Positions 25,637 through 34,538 of a stretch of 64,000 bases of DNA are shown in pieces. Positions within the stretch are counted from its first letter, which is position 1, and every line of letters starts with the position of its first letter. The notes under the pieces were generated by a model that saw nothing but the letters and a program-made list of their open reading frames with translations, had not been told where the DNA came from and ran no database searches. The DNA comes from an uncultured Collinsella sp. (GTDB lineage: Bacteria > Actinomycetota > Coriobacteriia > Coriobacteriales > Coriobacteriaceae). The DNA lies in assembly GCA_900766165.1 (NCBI GenBank), contig CAAFUK010000032.1:1-64000 (forward strand). The letters run 5' to 3'. The translations under genes were made by a program, and so were the position numbers.

Positions 25637-28600
25637 ATGCCTGTTCGAATCTATACCACCAATGCCGGCACGGATTTGAGCGATGCCGAGTCGGCGCTGC
25701 TTGCCGACCTTATTGTCCGCCACGGGCGTGCCGTGTTGCTGGCACCTACGTTTGCCGAGCTCGACCTGTGCCGTCATGATGCGGCGGAAGCCGGCGTTTC
25801 GCTGGGTATCGACTACAAGACGTCTACATCGTGGCTTCGCTCGCTTTGGGAGCTTTTGGGCGACGGGCGCGGTTTCGTCGACAACCTGCAGCGCCAGATG
25901 CTGTTCTCGGACATGGTCACGCGTCTCGACGATGCCGATCTGCAGCCGCTTTCGCGCAGCCAGGGCACAGTGCGCATGCTCGCGCGCATGGCCCGCGACG
26001 TGTTGCCGGGCGTTGCGGGGACGGGTGCCGAACGATGCCGTGGCGACAACTGCCAGCCTGAGCCAAAAAGCGATGCCGAGGCTCGTGTGTTCGAGCTTTT
26101 GCGCGCCTACGCGGGCGGTTTGGACCGTCGAGATATGGTTGAGCCCTGCGAGGCAGCTGACATTATGACCAGTGTCCTGGCCGATAGCCTGCCGGCGTGC
26201 ACTCGCGCCGTATGCGTGCGCGGTATCACGTCGTTTACGCACGGTCTGCTCGAGCTGCTGTCTGCCGTGGCGAACAATGGGGGAGAGGTCGTCGTGCTGC
26301 TTGCCCGCGAGCAGGCGGCGATGCGCGAGGAGCTTGCCACGGCATTTGATGCCCGCGATGTGTTGTTTGAGATCGCGCCGCTAGGGGAGGGTGTCGGCGC
26401 GTCTGATGCCGCTTACGGGACCGCCGCTCAGCCTGCCTTTATTGAGGTCGCTGGCCCCCATGCCCGTGCTCATGCTTATGCGGACGCAATTGATGATCTG
26501 GTAAAAACGTGCCGGGGTTCCGAGGTCGACGGCGCTTCTGCCGACCCCGTGCGCGTGCTCGTTGTTTCTGCCCGGGCACCCCAGCTGTTCGGCGAACTCG
26601 CCTCTCGTCTGGCGGCGCGTCACATTGCGGCCGAGACGACTGAGTTCACGGCGTTTTCCCAGTCCATCGCGGGCAGGCAGTTTACGGCGCTCGCCAACCT
26701 GATCGAGCGTATGAAAGCCGCCGACGAGGGCACCGCTTCCAAGACCGAGTGGTGGCCCGCTTCAGAGCTTACCGACTGGATTTATAGCCCGCTTTCGGGT
26801 GCCGACGCCGCGAGCGCCCGCGGCTTCGACAAGAACATGCGCCTGTCGCGCAACAAAACCACTGCGGGCGTCAAGAGCCTGCTGCAGAGCGTGCAGGGCC
26901 AGGTGAGGGGCGCCCGCAAGGCCGCTAGCGAAGATAACTGGTTTAAGAACGTGCCATGCGTGGTCTCGGACGTGTTTCAGGCGCTGTGGCGCGACAAACC
27001 CGTGACGGCGCTCAAGGCCATGCTCGCCGTTGCCGAGGCGCTGCCCGATCGCGCCCTAGGCGGCCTTGACGGCCAGGCCCGTCGCCAGGCAGAGACGGCT
27101 CTGCTGCGCCATGCCATCGACATCCTTATGAACGATGCTCGCGCGCTTGACGTGTCGCAGGCCGCGACCGTGCCGGTTCTCGACGGCGTTCGAACTAAGG
27201 TGGACAAGCGCAGCACCGCTTACGATTACGAGACCTACGAGGTAGACCGCGCGCCGCGCGCCCGGGTGCGCTTCGTGTCGCTTGCCGATGCAGCGGCGTT
27301 GCGTCCCGGCAGCTACGATGCCGTCCTGTTTGCCGATGTCGATCTGGACAGCTATCCGCTCTCACACGAGGAGGAGCCGCTGGCCACGCTGACGGCGGAC
27401 CTGGGACGTGCCGGCGTATCTTTGGAGCCTGCTGCTCTGCTGCGCGTGCGCTTTGGCCGTGCGATGCAAGCGTCGCGTGGTCCGGTTGCGCTTGCGCGCG
27501 TGACGCACGATCGCCAGGCGCGTGAGTGCTACCCGGCAGCCGTATGGACCGAGCTGCGGGCACATGCCGAGGCCGCTGGCACTGTCAAGCCCACGTGCGT
27601 GGGCGAGGGCGATATCATCGCCGACTTTGATCCCGCGGCAGGCGAAGGTCTTAGGTTCGAGCGTGTGATTTGCGAAGCTCCTCAGCACCTGAGCGATGAA
27701 GCCATTCCGTATCTGGTCCTGCGCCGTCGCGATGGCGAGGGCGAGGATGCGCCGCTGGTGCCGCGCCTGACGTCCGCTTCGCAGATCGAGGCCTATTCGA
27801 CCTGTCCACTATGCTGGTTCGTCTCGTACCGCGTGAAGCCCCAGTCGATCGACGCCGGCTTTGGCAATATGGAGAAGGGCAACTTTGTCCACGACGTGCT
27901 GGAACACCTGCACGCCCGTCTGCCCCAGGAGGGCATGGAGCGCGTGACGCCCGAGAACCTGCCGCGTGCTCAGGAGCTGTTGCGCGAGGTCTTTGACGAG
28001 ACCTTGGCCGAGCATGCCTCCAAGCGTGGCAACGAGGGCCCGCTCGTGCCGCTCTCTCCGGTAGAGGAGCGCCAAGTGGCCGAGATCCTGCCGCAGCTGG
28101 AGGGCGTGCTTGCCTATGAAGCCGAGGCGCTGACTCCTTTTGCTCCACGCTACCTGGAGTTTGCCTTTAACGATCTTAACGTTGAGTATGCCGGTTGGCC
28201 ACTCGGCGGGCGCATCGACCGCGTGGACGTGGACGCCGAGAACCGCGCCGTGGTGATCGACTATAAGCATCGCACGGGCGTTGAGGAGTTTAAACTCGCC
28301 GACCCCACGGTGCGCGACGAGGAATCGGGCGAGGCCGCCATCGACGACCCGCGGTGGCTACCGCCCCATACCCAGACGCTTATCTATGCGCAGGCCATGC
28401 GCCGGGCGCTGGATCTGGATACCCGCGCGGCGCTCTATTTTTCGACCAAGGGCGGCAAACCGGCGCTGCGAGGCGCCGCGAGTGCCGAGCTGCTCGAGGA
28501 GGAGCGTGGCGACGGCCGCATCCCGGGGCTTAAGAAGGGCTTTCCCGGCGAGGGCGGCAGCATGGACTTCGACGCCCTGCTCGATCGCGTGGAGGCCGGC

Positions 28601-28726
28601 ATCGCCGAGCGCTTGCGCGAACTCGAGGCGGGCAACGTCGCTGCTGTCGACCCGGCGTCGACGCAGGCCGCGCATGCCCGCTGCTCGTATAACCACGAAG
28701 GAACGTTTGTAAGGAGGGACGTGTAG
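25637..28726 (+). CDS. addB: AddB-like helicase-nuclease subunit with PD-(D/E)XK domain
   Basis: Protein of 1029 residues, probably the partner of the AddA-like gene 3 bp downstream in a double-strand-break end-processing complex. The N-terminal region is a degenerate UvrD-like fold without Walker A. Residues about 715 onward are the nuclease: SASQIEAYSTCPLCWF, then GGRIDRVDVDAENRAVVIDYKHRTG with the catalytic Asp and Asp-x-Lys. Canonical AddB has four Fe-S cysteines, three near its C-terminus. Here the tail reads HARCSYNHEG with one Cys, so the cluster looks incomplete. GCGGAGGACC precedes the ATG. Confidence 0.83.
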   Translation: MPVRIYTTNAGTDLSDAESALLADLIVRHGRAVLLAPTFAELDLCRHDAAEAGVSLGIDYKTSTSWLRSLWELLGDGRGFVDNLQRQMLFSDMVTRLDDADLQPLSRSQGTVRMLARMARDVLPGVAGTGAERCRGDNCQPEPKSDAEARVFELLRAYAGGLDRRDMVEPCEAADIMTSVLADSLPACTRAVCVRGITSFTHGLLELLSAVANNGGEVVVLLAREQAAMREELATAFDARDVLFEIAPLGEGVGASDAAYGTAAQPAFIEVAGPHARAHAYADAIDDLVKTCRGSEVDGASADPVRVLVVSARAPQLFGELASRLAARHIAAETTEFTAFSQSIAGRQFTALANLIERMKAADEGTASKTEWWPASELTDWIYSPLSGADAASARGFDKNMRLSRNKTTAGVKSLLQSVQGQVRGARKAASEDNWFKNVPCVVSDVFQALWRDKPVTALKAMLAVAEALPDRALGGLDGQARRQAETALLRHAIDILMNDARALDVSQAATVPVLDGVRTKVDKRSTAYDYETYEVDRAPRARVRFVSLADAAALRPGSYDAVLFADVDLDSYPLSHEEEPLATLTADLGRAGVSLEPAALLRVRFGRAMQASRGPVALARVTHDRQARECYPAAVWTELRAHAEAAGTVKPTCVGEGDIIADFDPAAGEGLRFERVICEAPQHLSDEAIPYLVLRRRDGEGEDAPLVPRLTSASQIEAYSTCPLCWFVSYRVKPQSIDAGFGNMEKGNFVHDVLEHLHARLPQEGMERVTPENLPRAQELLREVFDETLAEHASKRGNEGPLVPLSPVEERQVAEILPQLEGVLAYEAEALTPFAPRYLEFAFNDLNVEYAGWPLGGRIDRVDVDAENRAVVIDYKHRTGVEEFKLADPTVRDEESGEAAIDDPRWLPPHTQTLIYAQAMRRALDLDTRAALYFSTKGGKPALRGAASAELLEEERGDGRIPGLKKGFPGEGGSMDFDALLDRVEAGIAERLRELEAGNVAAVDPASTQAAHARCSYNHEGTFVRRDV

Positions 28727-28729
28727 ACC

Positions 28730-31700
28730 ATGGATCTTTCGACTTTGATGCCGCAACAGCTGCAGATCGTCAAAACGCTCGACCGTCCGCTGTTTGTCTC
28801 GGCGGGCGCCGGTTCGGGCAAGCCCTTTGCCCTCACGCGCCGCCTCGTCTACGCGCTCTCGCCCGAATCCGGTCCGTTCGTCGAGCATCTGGACCAGGTG
28901 CTCGCCATCACCTTTACCAAGGACGCCGCGGCCGAGATTCGCGACCGCGTGCGCCGTGCGCTTATCGACGAGGGCATGGACGAGGAAGCACTGACCGTCG
29001 ACGACGCGTGGATCTCGACCATTCACGGCATGTGCTCGCGTATTCTGCGCGCGCACGCGCTGGAGCTGGGCATCGACCCCGAGTTCACGGTGCTCACCGA
29101 TACCGACGAGCTCATGGACCAGGCTGTTGAGCATGTGCTGGCCCGCGCGACGGCACCCGATGCCGCCCCCGAGCTCGCCGCATCGCTCAAGGCCCTCTAC
29201 GCCTGGTATCCCATGGCGGGCGAGGGCGGGCCGTTTGGTGCCGGCACCACCATCAAGGGTCTGGTGCGCGAGCTGCTGGAGCTCTCGAGCCAGTTGCCGG
29301 GCGGCATGGACGACGTGCGCGTGGCGCGCGGCCAGGCCGATACCTCGGCGCTTGCCGATGCCTATCGCGCGTCGCTGGGCGCAAGCAAGGCCGCGACCGA
29401 GAAAGCGCAGGTGGCGCTCGACGCCATCGATGCATTCGAGGCCAGCGGCAAGACCATGGCCGATGCGGCGCGACTCATGATGTCGTGCACCATGCCGCGT
29501 GCGAGCAAGGCATTTCCTAAGGAGCAGGTCGAGCTGCTCAAGGCCGAGGCTGCCGATGCATTTATCAATATCGTGCTTGCCTGCGGTGGCCCGGCACTCG
29601 ATGCGCTGGTGGGCCTGGCCCGTTCCGTGGAGGCTGAGTATCGCGCGCTGAAGGCTGCCCAGTCCGCCCTCGACAACAACGACTTGCTGCGTATGGCCTA
29701 CGAGGCCCTGCGCGATTACCCGGCCATCCGAGCGGCATACGAGGGCCGCTTTAAGATGGTCATGATCGACGAGTTCCAGGATACCGACCAGATGCAGGTC
29801 GATCTGATCCGATACCTGACCGGCGCGGGGGAGCGCGCGCTGTGCACCGTGGGCGATGCACAGCAGTCCATCTATCGCTTCCGCGGCGCCGAGGTCGAGG
29901 TCTTCCGCCGCCAGGAGCGCAAGGTAGGATCGGCGGCATCCGAGACGGTCGCCACGCCGGATGTCCCCGCCGGCGAGCTCGTTAAACTCGTGCGCAACTT
30001 CCGCAGCCACGACGAGGTGCTGCGTTACGTGGCACGCGTCTTCGACGGCGATGACGGCGGCCTGATGCAGGGATTTTTGGATCTTGAGGCGAGCGACGGC
30101 CGCAAGGACACGCTGGTGGCAGACGCCTCGCGTCGCCAGGCCCTCTTTGTTGCCGGCGGCAGTACGCAGGAACGCACACAGGCAAAGGCCCGTGCGATCG
30201 CCGAGCGGTTCCGCTCGCTTGCCGATGCCGGCCAGCCCCAGGGCGGCATGGTGCTGCTGCTGGGCCGCATGACCAACGCAGACGTCTACGCACAGGCCTT
30301 CCGTGACCAGGGGCTCGACTGTGTCATCGCGGGTGGTTCGGTCTTTGCCCAGGCAGCCGAGGTGCAGACGGTGCGCGCCCTAGTCTGCGCGCTCGCCAAT
30401 CCGGCCGATACGGCGCAGGGCCTTATGCCGCTGCTCGCCTCGCCGATGTTTGCGCTCGGCGCTCAGGAGTTCCTGGCGCTGGCGACCAAGCTCGATAGCG
30501 AGACGGGGGAGACCTCGCGCCGGAATATCGACGCGGGCATCATGAGTGATTTCGACGTGCCGGGTCTGCAAGATCTGCCGCTCGTGACGCGCGCCCGCGA
30601 GGTGCTGCGGTATGCGCTTCGTCGCGTGGGCCGCGATTCGTTCGCCGCCATCGCGCGCGACGTGGTCAACGCCTCCGGCTGGTTTGTGCGTCTGGCACAG
30701 CGCGGTCCCGAGGGCAAGGCCATTGCCGCCAACGTGCTCAAGGCGCTCGACGCCGTGGCTGAGGCTGAGGCCGAGTTCGGCAACTCGCCGCGTTCCATCG
30801 CGCTGGCCTTCGACCGCTTCTTGGCGGGCAAGGAGGCCCCGGGCGCGCTCAACGAGGAGGGTGACGGCGCGGTACGCATCATGACGGTGCATGCCTCCAA
30901 GGGTCTGGAATATCCGGTCGTGGCGGTCGCCGAGTGCTTTGGCGTGCGTAAGTCCTCGGGTGCGGCACAGATGGGTCGCGTCGAGGGCGGAGCGCAAGTC
31001 GTGGCGCTGCCGGCTCGTTTTGATGGCGTTAAGCTTGCCGATGGGGCCTTCGTGAAGGGCGATGACGTCAAAAAGCAGTTTGAGCATGCGTTTAAGGGCA
31101 AGGGCACGTCGCTGTGGCTGCCGCCGGAGCTCATGGAGGACGTCTGTGCGACGGGCTCTCCCGCCGAGGCATTTGCCCGCCTGCGCAACGACGACCTGCA
31201 GCTTTCGCTCGAGGAGTGGGCTCGTCTGCTCTATGTCGCCATGACGCGAGCGCGTGAGCTGGTCATTCTGGCGATGGATGCTGGCGTGAGCCGTGGCAAG
31301 GTGACGGCGCCGACCTTCGACGTCGAGACCGATCTGACCTACGACGTGCTCCGCCGTATTTTGCCGACCGACGCTCTGGACATGCCGCAGCTCGATGTCG
31401 ACCGCCTGGTGTTCGACAACTCCCAGCCGGGCGACTACGAGCTTATTTCGCTCGCGGGCTTTACCTTTGGCGAGCAGGCGTTTGAGGCCAACGCTTCGCT
31501 GGATGCCGAGGGCAGGCTTGTTCGTGGCGATGCCGATACAGATGCTGCCGACGATTCGGCCAGTACAATCGTCCCCGGTCCTGCCGACCCCAAGCCCGAT
31601 TCGTTTGAGCTTGTGTATCCCCAGGCGGTGGGCGTGCGCATGGGCATCTGTCCGTATCCGATGCGTGACTCGTATAGCTACTCGTCAATCGCCGCAGCAC

Positions 31701-32350
31701 TCCATGCCGAGACGGAAGACCGTGCCGCCGAGGCGCATGTGCCCATGGACGAGGCTGGCGATGATGCGGAGTCGGATGGTTCCGAGATGACGGATGCAGA
31801 CGTGGCCGCCGTTGAGCCCGCCGGCAACCCCATGGCGCTGGGCTCGGCGTTCCATGCCGCCTGCCAGTGGCTGATCGAGATGGGTGCCAATGAGCTGCCC
31901 GCCGAGCGTGCCGACGCCCTGGCTCGCCTGTGGCGCCTAACGCCGGAGCAGCGCGAACGCTTCGACGTTGCCCTGGACCGCTGGCTCAAGTCGGCGGTCC
32001 GTGCCGAGCTGCTTGCCTGGCCGTGCGTTCGCGCCGAGGTGCCGTTCTTTTCGCTGGGCTGCGAGGACGAGGACATCGCCCGCTACGGCGCATATGCCGA
32101 GGGCGCTATCGATGCCTTGGCAACCGACCCGGCCGATCCGTCGCACGCGCTGGTCATCGACTACAAGACGGGCGGCACACCGGACGAGACGCCGGAACAG
32201 CTGCAGGAGAAGCACGCCCTGCAGGCGCGCGTCTACGCTGATGTTTTGCACAAGGCGGGCTTTGAGGCCGTGACCGTCAAGTTCGTCCGCGTGGAGCAAG
32301 TCGACCTCGCCAACCCGTGCGAGCCTCAGGTGGTCACCTACAGCCGCTAG
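28730..32350 (+). CDS. addA: AddA-like UvrD helicase/nuclease
   Basis: Superfamily 1A helicase with nuclease tail, 1206 residues. Motifs in order: Walker A-like AGAGSGKPFAL (residues 26-35), Ia ITFTKDAAAEIRDRV, II MIDEFQDTDQ, III GDAQQSIYRFRGAE, IV VRNFRSHDEVL, V MTVHASKGLEYPVV and VI LLYVAMTRARELVI. The C-terminal nuclease has GSAFHAA and VIDYKTGG. With the AddB-like partner it should unwind and resect DNA ends for RecA. The residue after the Walker A lysine is proline (Pro32) instead of Thr/Ser, which normally ligates Mg2+; this would be expected to impair ATPase unless it is an error. AAGGAGGGA precedes the ATG. Confidence 0.88.
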   Translation: MDLSTLMPQQLQIVKTLDRPLFVSAGAGSGKPFALTRRLVYALSPESGPFVEHLDQVLAITFTKDAAAEIRDRVRRALIDEGMDEEALTVDDAWISTIHGMCSRILRAHALELGIDPEFTVLTDTDELMDQAVEHVLARATAPDAAPELAASLKALYAWYPMAGEGGPFGAGTTIKGLVRELLELSSQLPGGMDDVRVARGQADTSALADAYRASLGASKAATEKAQVALDAIDAFEASGKTMADAARLMMSCTMPRASKAFPKEQVELLKAEAADAFINIVLACGGPALDALVGLARSVEAEYRALKAAQSALDNNDLLRMAYEALRDYPAIRAAYEGRFKMVMIDEFQDTDQMQVDLIRYLTGAGERALCTVGDAQQSIYRFRGAEVEVFRRQERKVGSAASETVATPDVPAGELVKLVRNFRSHDEVLRYVARVFDGDDGGLMQGFLDLEASDGRKDTLVADASRRQALFVAGGSTQERTQAKARAIAERFRSLADAGQPQGGMVLLLGRMTNADVYAQAFRDQGLDCVIAGGSVFAQAAEVQTVRALVCALANPADTAQGLMPLLASPMFALGAQEFLALATKLDSETGETSRRNIDAGIMSDFDVPGLQDLPLVTRAREVLRYALRRVGRDSFAAIARDVVNASGWFVRLAQRGPEGKAIAANVLKALDAVAEAEAEFGNSPRSIALAFDRFLAGKEAPGALNEEGDGAVRIMTVHASKGLEYPVVAVAECFGVRKSSGAAQMGRVEGGAQVVALPARFDGVKLADGAFVKGDDVKKQFEHAFKGKGTSLWLPPELMEDVCATGSPAEAFARLRNDDLQLSLEEWARLLYVAMTRARELVILAMDAGVSRGKVTAPTFDVETDLTYDVLRRILPTDALDMPQLDVDRLVFDNSQPGDYELISLAGFTFGEQAFEANASLDAEGRLVRGDADTDAADDSASTIVPGPADPKPDSFELVYPQAVGVRMGICPYPMRDSYSYSSIAAALHAETEDRAAEAHVPMDEAGDDAESDGSEMTDADVAAVEPAGNPMALGSAFHAACQWLIEMGANELPAERADALARLWRLTPEQRERFDVALDRWLKSAVRAELLAWPCVRAEVPFFSLGCEDEDIARYGAYAEGAIDALATDPADPSHALVIDYKTGGTPDETPEQLQEKHALQARVYADVLHKAGFEAVTVKFVRVEQVDLANPCEPQVVTYSR

Positions 32351-32361
32351 CCCTCAATAAC

Positions 32362-32424
32362 TTGCGGTGGAATACGGACTGTTTTGGCCAAAAAAGCCGC
32401 CAAACAGTCCGCATTTCACCGCAA
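32362..32424. repeat. Imperfect 23-bp inverted repeat after addA
   Basis: Arms at 32362-32384 and 32402-32424 match at 21 of 23 positions (the arm begins TTGCGGTG and ends GGACTGTTT), and an inner GGC / GCC extends the stem around an A-run. There is no T-tract. It could still act as a 3' end structure of the addBA transcript, or be a dispersed repeat. Confidence 0.55.
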
Positions 32425-32485
32425 CGCATGGGAGAGCCTGGGGCGGTACAATGGCTCGAACGGTTCAAACGAATAAGGAGCCATC

Positions 32486-32995
32486 ATGCAGCTCACCAAA
32501 ACGCTTAAGGTGACGCCGGAGGAGCTTTTTGACGCTCTGGCGGGGTCCATCATGCAGGATATCGAGAACGCCACGGGCAAGCGTCCCAGCCGCAACAAGC
32601 TCAACGGCTATAAGTACGAGAAGCGCGCCCAGTCCGCAAAAGGCAAGGCCAAGGGCATGGCGATCAAGGTTAAAATCAAGCACTTTGACTACCCGTGTCT
32701 CTATGAGGTCCGTTTTCAGTATGCGGCGGGCATCAATACTATGCGCTATGAGGCCGCACCTGCTGGCGATGGTGTCTGCGAGCTCACCTATACCGAGGAT
32801 TTTCAGGGTGTGGGTGGCAACACGTCTGGCACGCGCGGCAAGCTCGGCCTCTTCTTCTATGAGCGCAAGCTCAAGAGCCACGCCAACCAGACGATTGATC
32901 AAATCGTCAAATATATCGAGGGTGAGCGCCGCGTAAAGGCTAATCCCGCCTTCGCCGATGATACTGCCGAAAACGCTTCGGATGTATTCCATTGA
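32486..32995 (+). CDS. DUF3284 domain-containing protein
   Basis: Cytoplasmic protein of 169 residues. The start MQLTKTLKVTPEELFDALAGSIMQDIENATGK followed by YKYEKRAQS, the central LYEVRFQYAAGINTMRYEA and the later ELTYTEDFQ match the DUF3284 family of unknown function. The fold resembles START-like/SRPBCC lipid- or ligand-binding cups, which is inference. In lactobacilli the family often sits near PTS genes; here it stands alone after addA. AAGGAG lies 8 bp before the ATG. Confidence 0.75.
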   Translation: MQLTKTLKVTPEELFDALAGSIMQDIENATGKRPSRNKLNGYKYEKRAQSAKGKAKGMAIKVKIKHFDYPCLYEVRFQYAAGINTMRYEAAPAGDGVCELTYTEDFQGVGGNTSGTRGKLGLFFYERKLKSHANQTIDQIVKYIEGERRVKANPAFADDTAENASDVFH

Positions 32996-33098
32996 TACCC
33001 TGTGCAATAGTTTTACCGCTCTTCACATCAACTGTGAACACTTCAGGCTTCGAGTCAGTAGCGAGCGGCCCGACAAAAGTAGTTGATGGAAGTGCCAA

Positions 33099-34298
33099 AT
33101 GAATAAGAATGCCGCTACGCAACTGCACATCTATTCCGCCTTTTTCGTTCTCGCGGGATTTGTTTTAAATCGGGGAGTGTTTCTACTTTTCCTTGCGGAG
33201 AAAGGAATGTCTGTCACGGAAATCGCGCTTTATCAAGCCCTGTTTAACATTACAACGGTCGTCCTCGAGCTGCCAACAGGGCTGATAGGCGATTTCTTTG
33301 GAAAGAAGTTTTCGATTCAAGTGGGCGTGCTGCTGCTTTTCTTCCATACGGCTGGCATGCTGTTGCTCTCAGGTCCCTTTCTTGTCGTGCTTTCCCTTGT
33401 TGAGGCACTCGCCTACTCCCTTCAATCGGGATCCGAACAAGCACTTTTATATGAAATTGCCCGGAATGCCGGTCAAGGAGAGCGTTTCCTCACCATCAAC
33501 GCTCGGCTGCTTGCCGCGCAATCAATCGCTACGGGAATGGCGATTGTGCTCGGATCTTTCATTGCCCAAGTATCTTGGAGCGCCCTCTACGTATGTGTCT
33601 CCGTTTTCTATCTCCTGCAGCTTTTCCTTCTGTATCCCATTGAGAGGACGGAAGCGACCCGTTCTGAAAGCTCTGAAAAGGGAAGGTTTGACGCGGCCAA
33701 GATGTTCAGACGCGAAACCTGGCGTGTTGGAGAATCCGCTTTTGCGGTATTGCTTCTTCTAATCGGCACAAGCATGCTCGATGGATTCTATGGGAGTTAT
33801 TACAACTTGAATCAGTTGGTATTCGACGCATTTGATGCTCCCGTCTCCATAATAGGAATCTTTTTCGGTGCATCCTATGCAGTAAATGCGACGGCCTACA
33901 TTGCAGCAGATTTCTTCTCATTGCGTTTCGGGAAAAGAAATACCATGCTCGGCTCGATGCTAATCGAGGCTGGCCTTTTCATGATTCTTCCGTGGTTCGC
34001 TTCAAATCCGCTGTGTTTGTTTGGCCTTAGCATGGTGCTTTGTTTTCTCCCAGAAGTGGTGTACATCACTTCGGAAAACTTAATCCAAGACGCGATAGCG
34101 GACGATCTCCGCGCGACGATCCTTTCCGTCGCGTCTCTGGTAAGGGCTCTCTTTTCTGCAGTGTTTTTCTCCATATTTGGACATGTGTTGGGGTTATATC
34201 CCATTCAGATAGCGCTCGGTATTATTGGTGCAATCGCGATAGCAATTACCGCCGTTGTTTCATTAAAAATGGTTGGAATACAGGTCTCCAAGAATTGA
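33099..34298 (+). CDS. MFS transporter, probable efflux permease
   Basis: Integral membrane protein of 399 residues with about twelve hydrophobic segments in two halves. The loop between segments 2 and 3 reads LPTGLIGDFFGKKF, the typical MFS motif A (GxxxDxxGKK variant). The sequence type (TEIALYQALFNITTVVLELPTG) is that of small-molecule or macrolide exporters. Codon use is less GC-biased than in its neighbours. It is flanked by short coding-like remnants at 32996-33090 and 34297-34431, which suggests insertion. There is no strong ribosome-binding site; GGAAGTG lies before the ATG. The substrate is unknown. Confidence 0.82.
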   Translation: MNKNAATQLHIYSAFFVLAGFVLNRGVFLLFLAEKGMSVTEIALYQALFNITTVVLELPTGLIGDFFGKKFSIQVGVLLLFFHTAGMLLLSGPFLVVLSLVEALAYSLQSGSEQALLYEIARNAGQGERFLTINARLLAAQSIATGMAIVLGSFIAQVSWSALYVCVSVFYLLQLFLLYPIERTEATRSESSEKGRFDAAKMFRRETWRVGESAFAVLLLLIGTSMLDGFYGSYYNLNQLVFDAFDAPVSIIGIFFGASYAVNATAYIAADFFSLRFGKRNTMLGSMLIEAGLFMILPWFASNPLCLFGLSMVLCFLPEVVYITSENLIQDAIADDLRATILSVASLVRALFSAVFFSIFGHVLGLYPIQIALGIIGAIAIAITAVVSLKMVGIQVSKN

Positions 34299-34431
34299 TA
34301 TATCGATTGACGAGCTATCCGAAGCGTCGAGCCTTCTTGATGGACATGACTATTCGTCACAAATCATTCCGCGCATCGCCGGGGTTCCAGTAATACTCGA
34401 TATATCTGGATGCCCTCATTCCCCTTTTTGA
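34297..34431 (+). pseudogene. Short coding-like remnant downstream of the MFS gene
   Basis: A frame shifted by one base from the MFS gene reads about 44 codons (DISIDELSEASSLLDG ... IAGVPVILDISG) before a stop. The composition looks protein-like, but there is no start codon with a ribosome-binding site and no family was recognised. It may be the tail of a gene lost when the MFS gene arrived. Confidence 0.25.
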
Positions 34432-34433
34432 AG

Positions 34434-34448
34434 GTCCCAAAAAGACTG
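34434..34448. repeat. Half copy of a REP-like hairpin arm
   Basis: GTCCCAAAAAGACTG is identical to the minus-strand half of the hairpin at 14677-14711, but the partner arm is missing here. Confidence 0.45.
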
Positions 34449-34538
34449 CCCGTGTGGGTTTGGCTAGGTTCGGGTGCTATCCGCGCCGTGCGGTAAAATC
34501 GTTCAGTCAGAACACGAACCCGCATCGGAGCTCATCAC

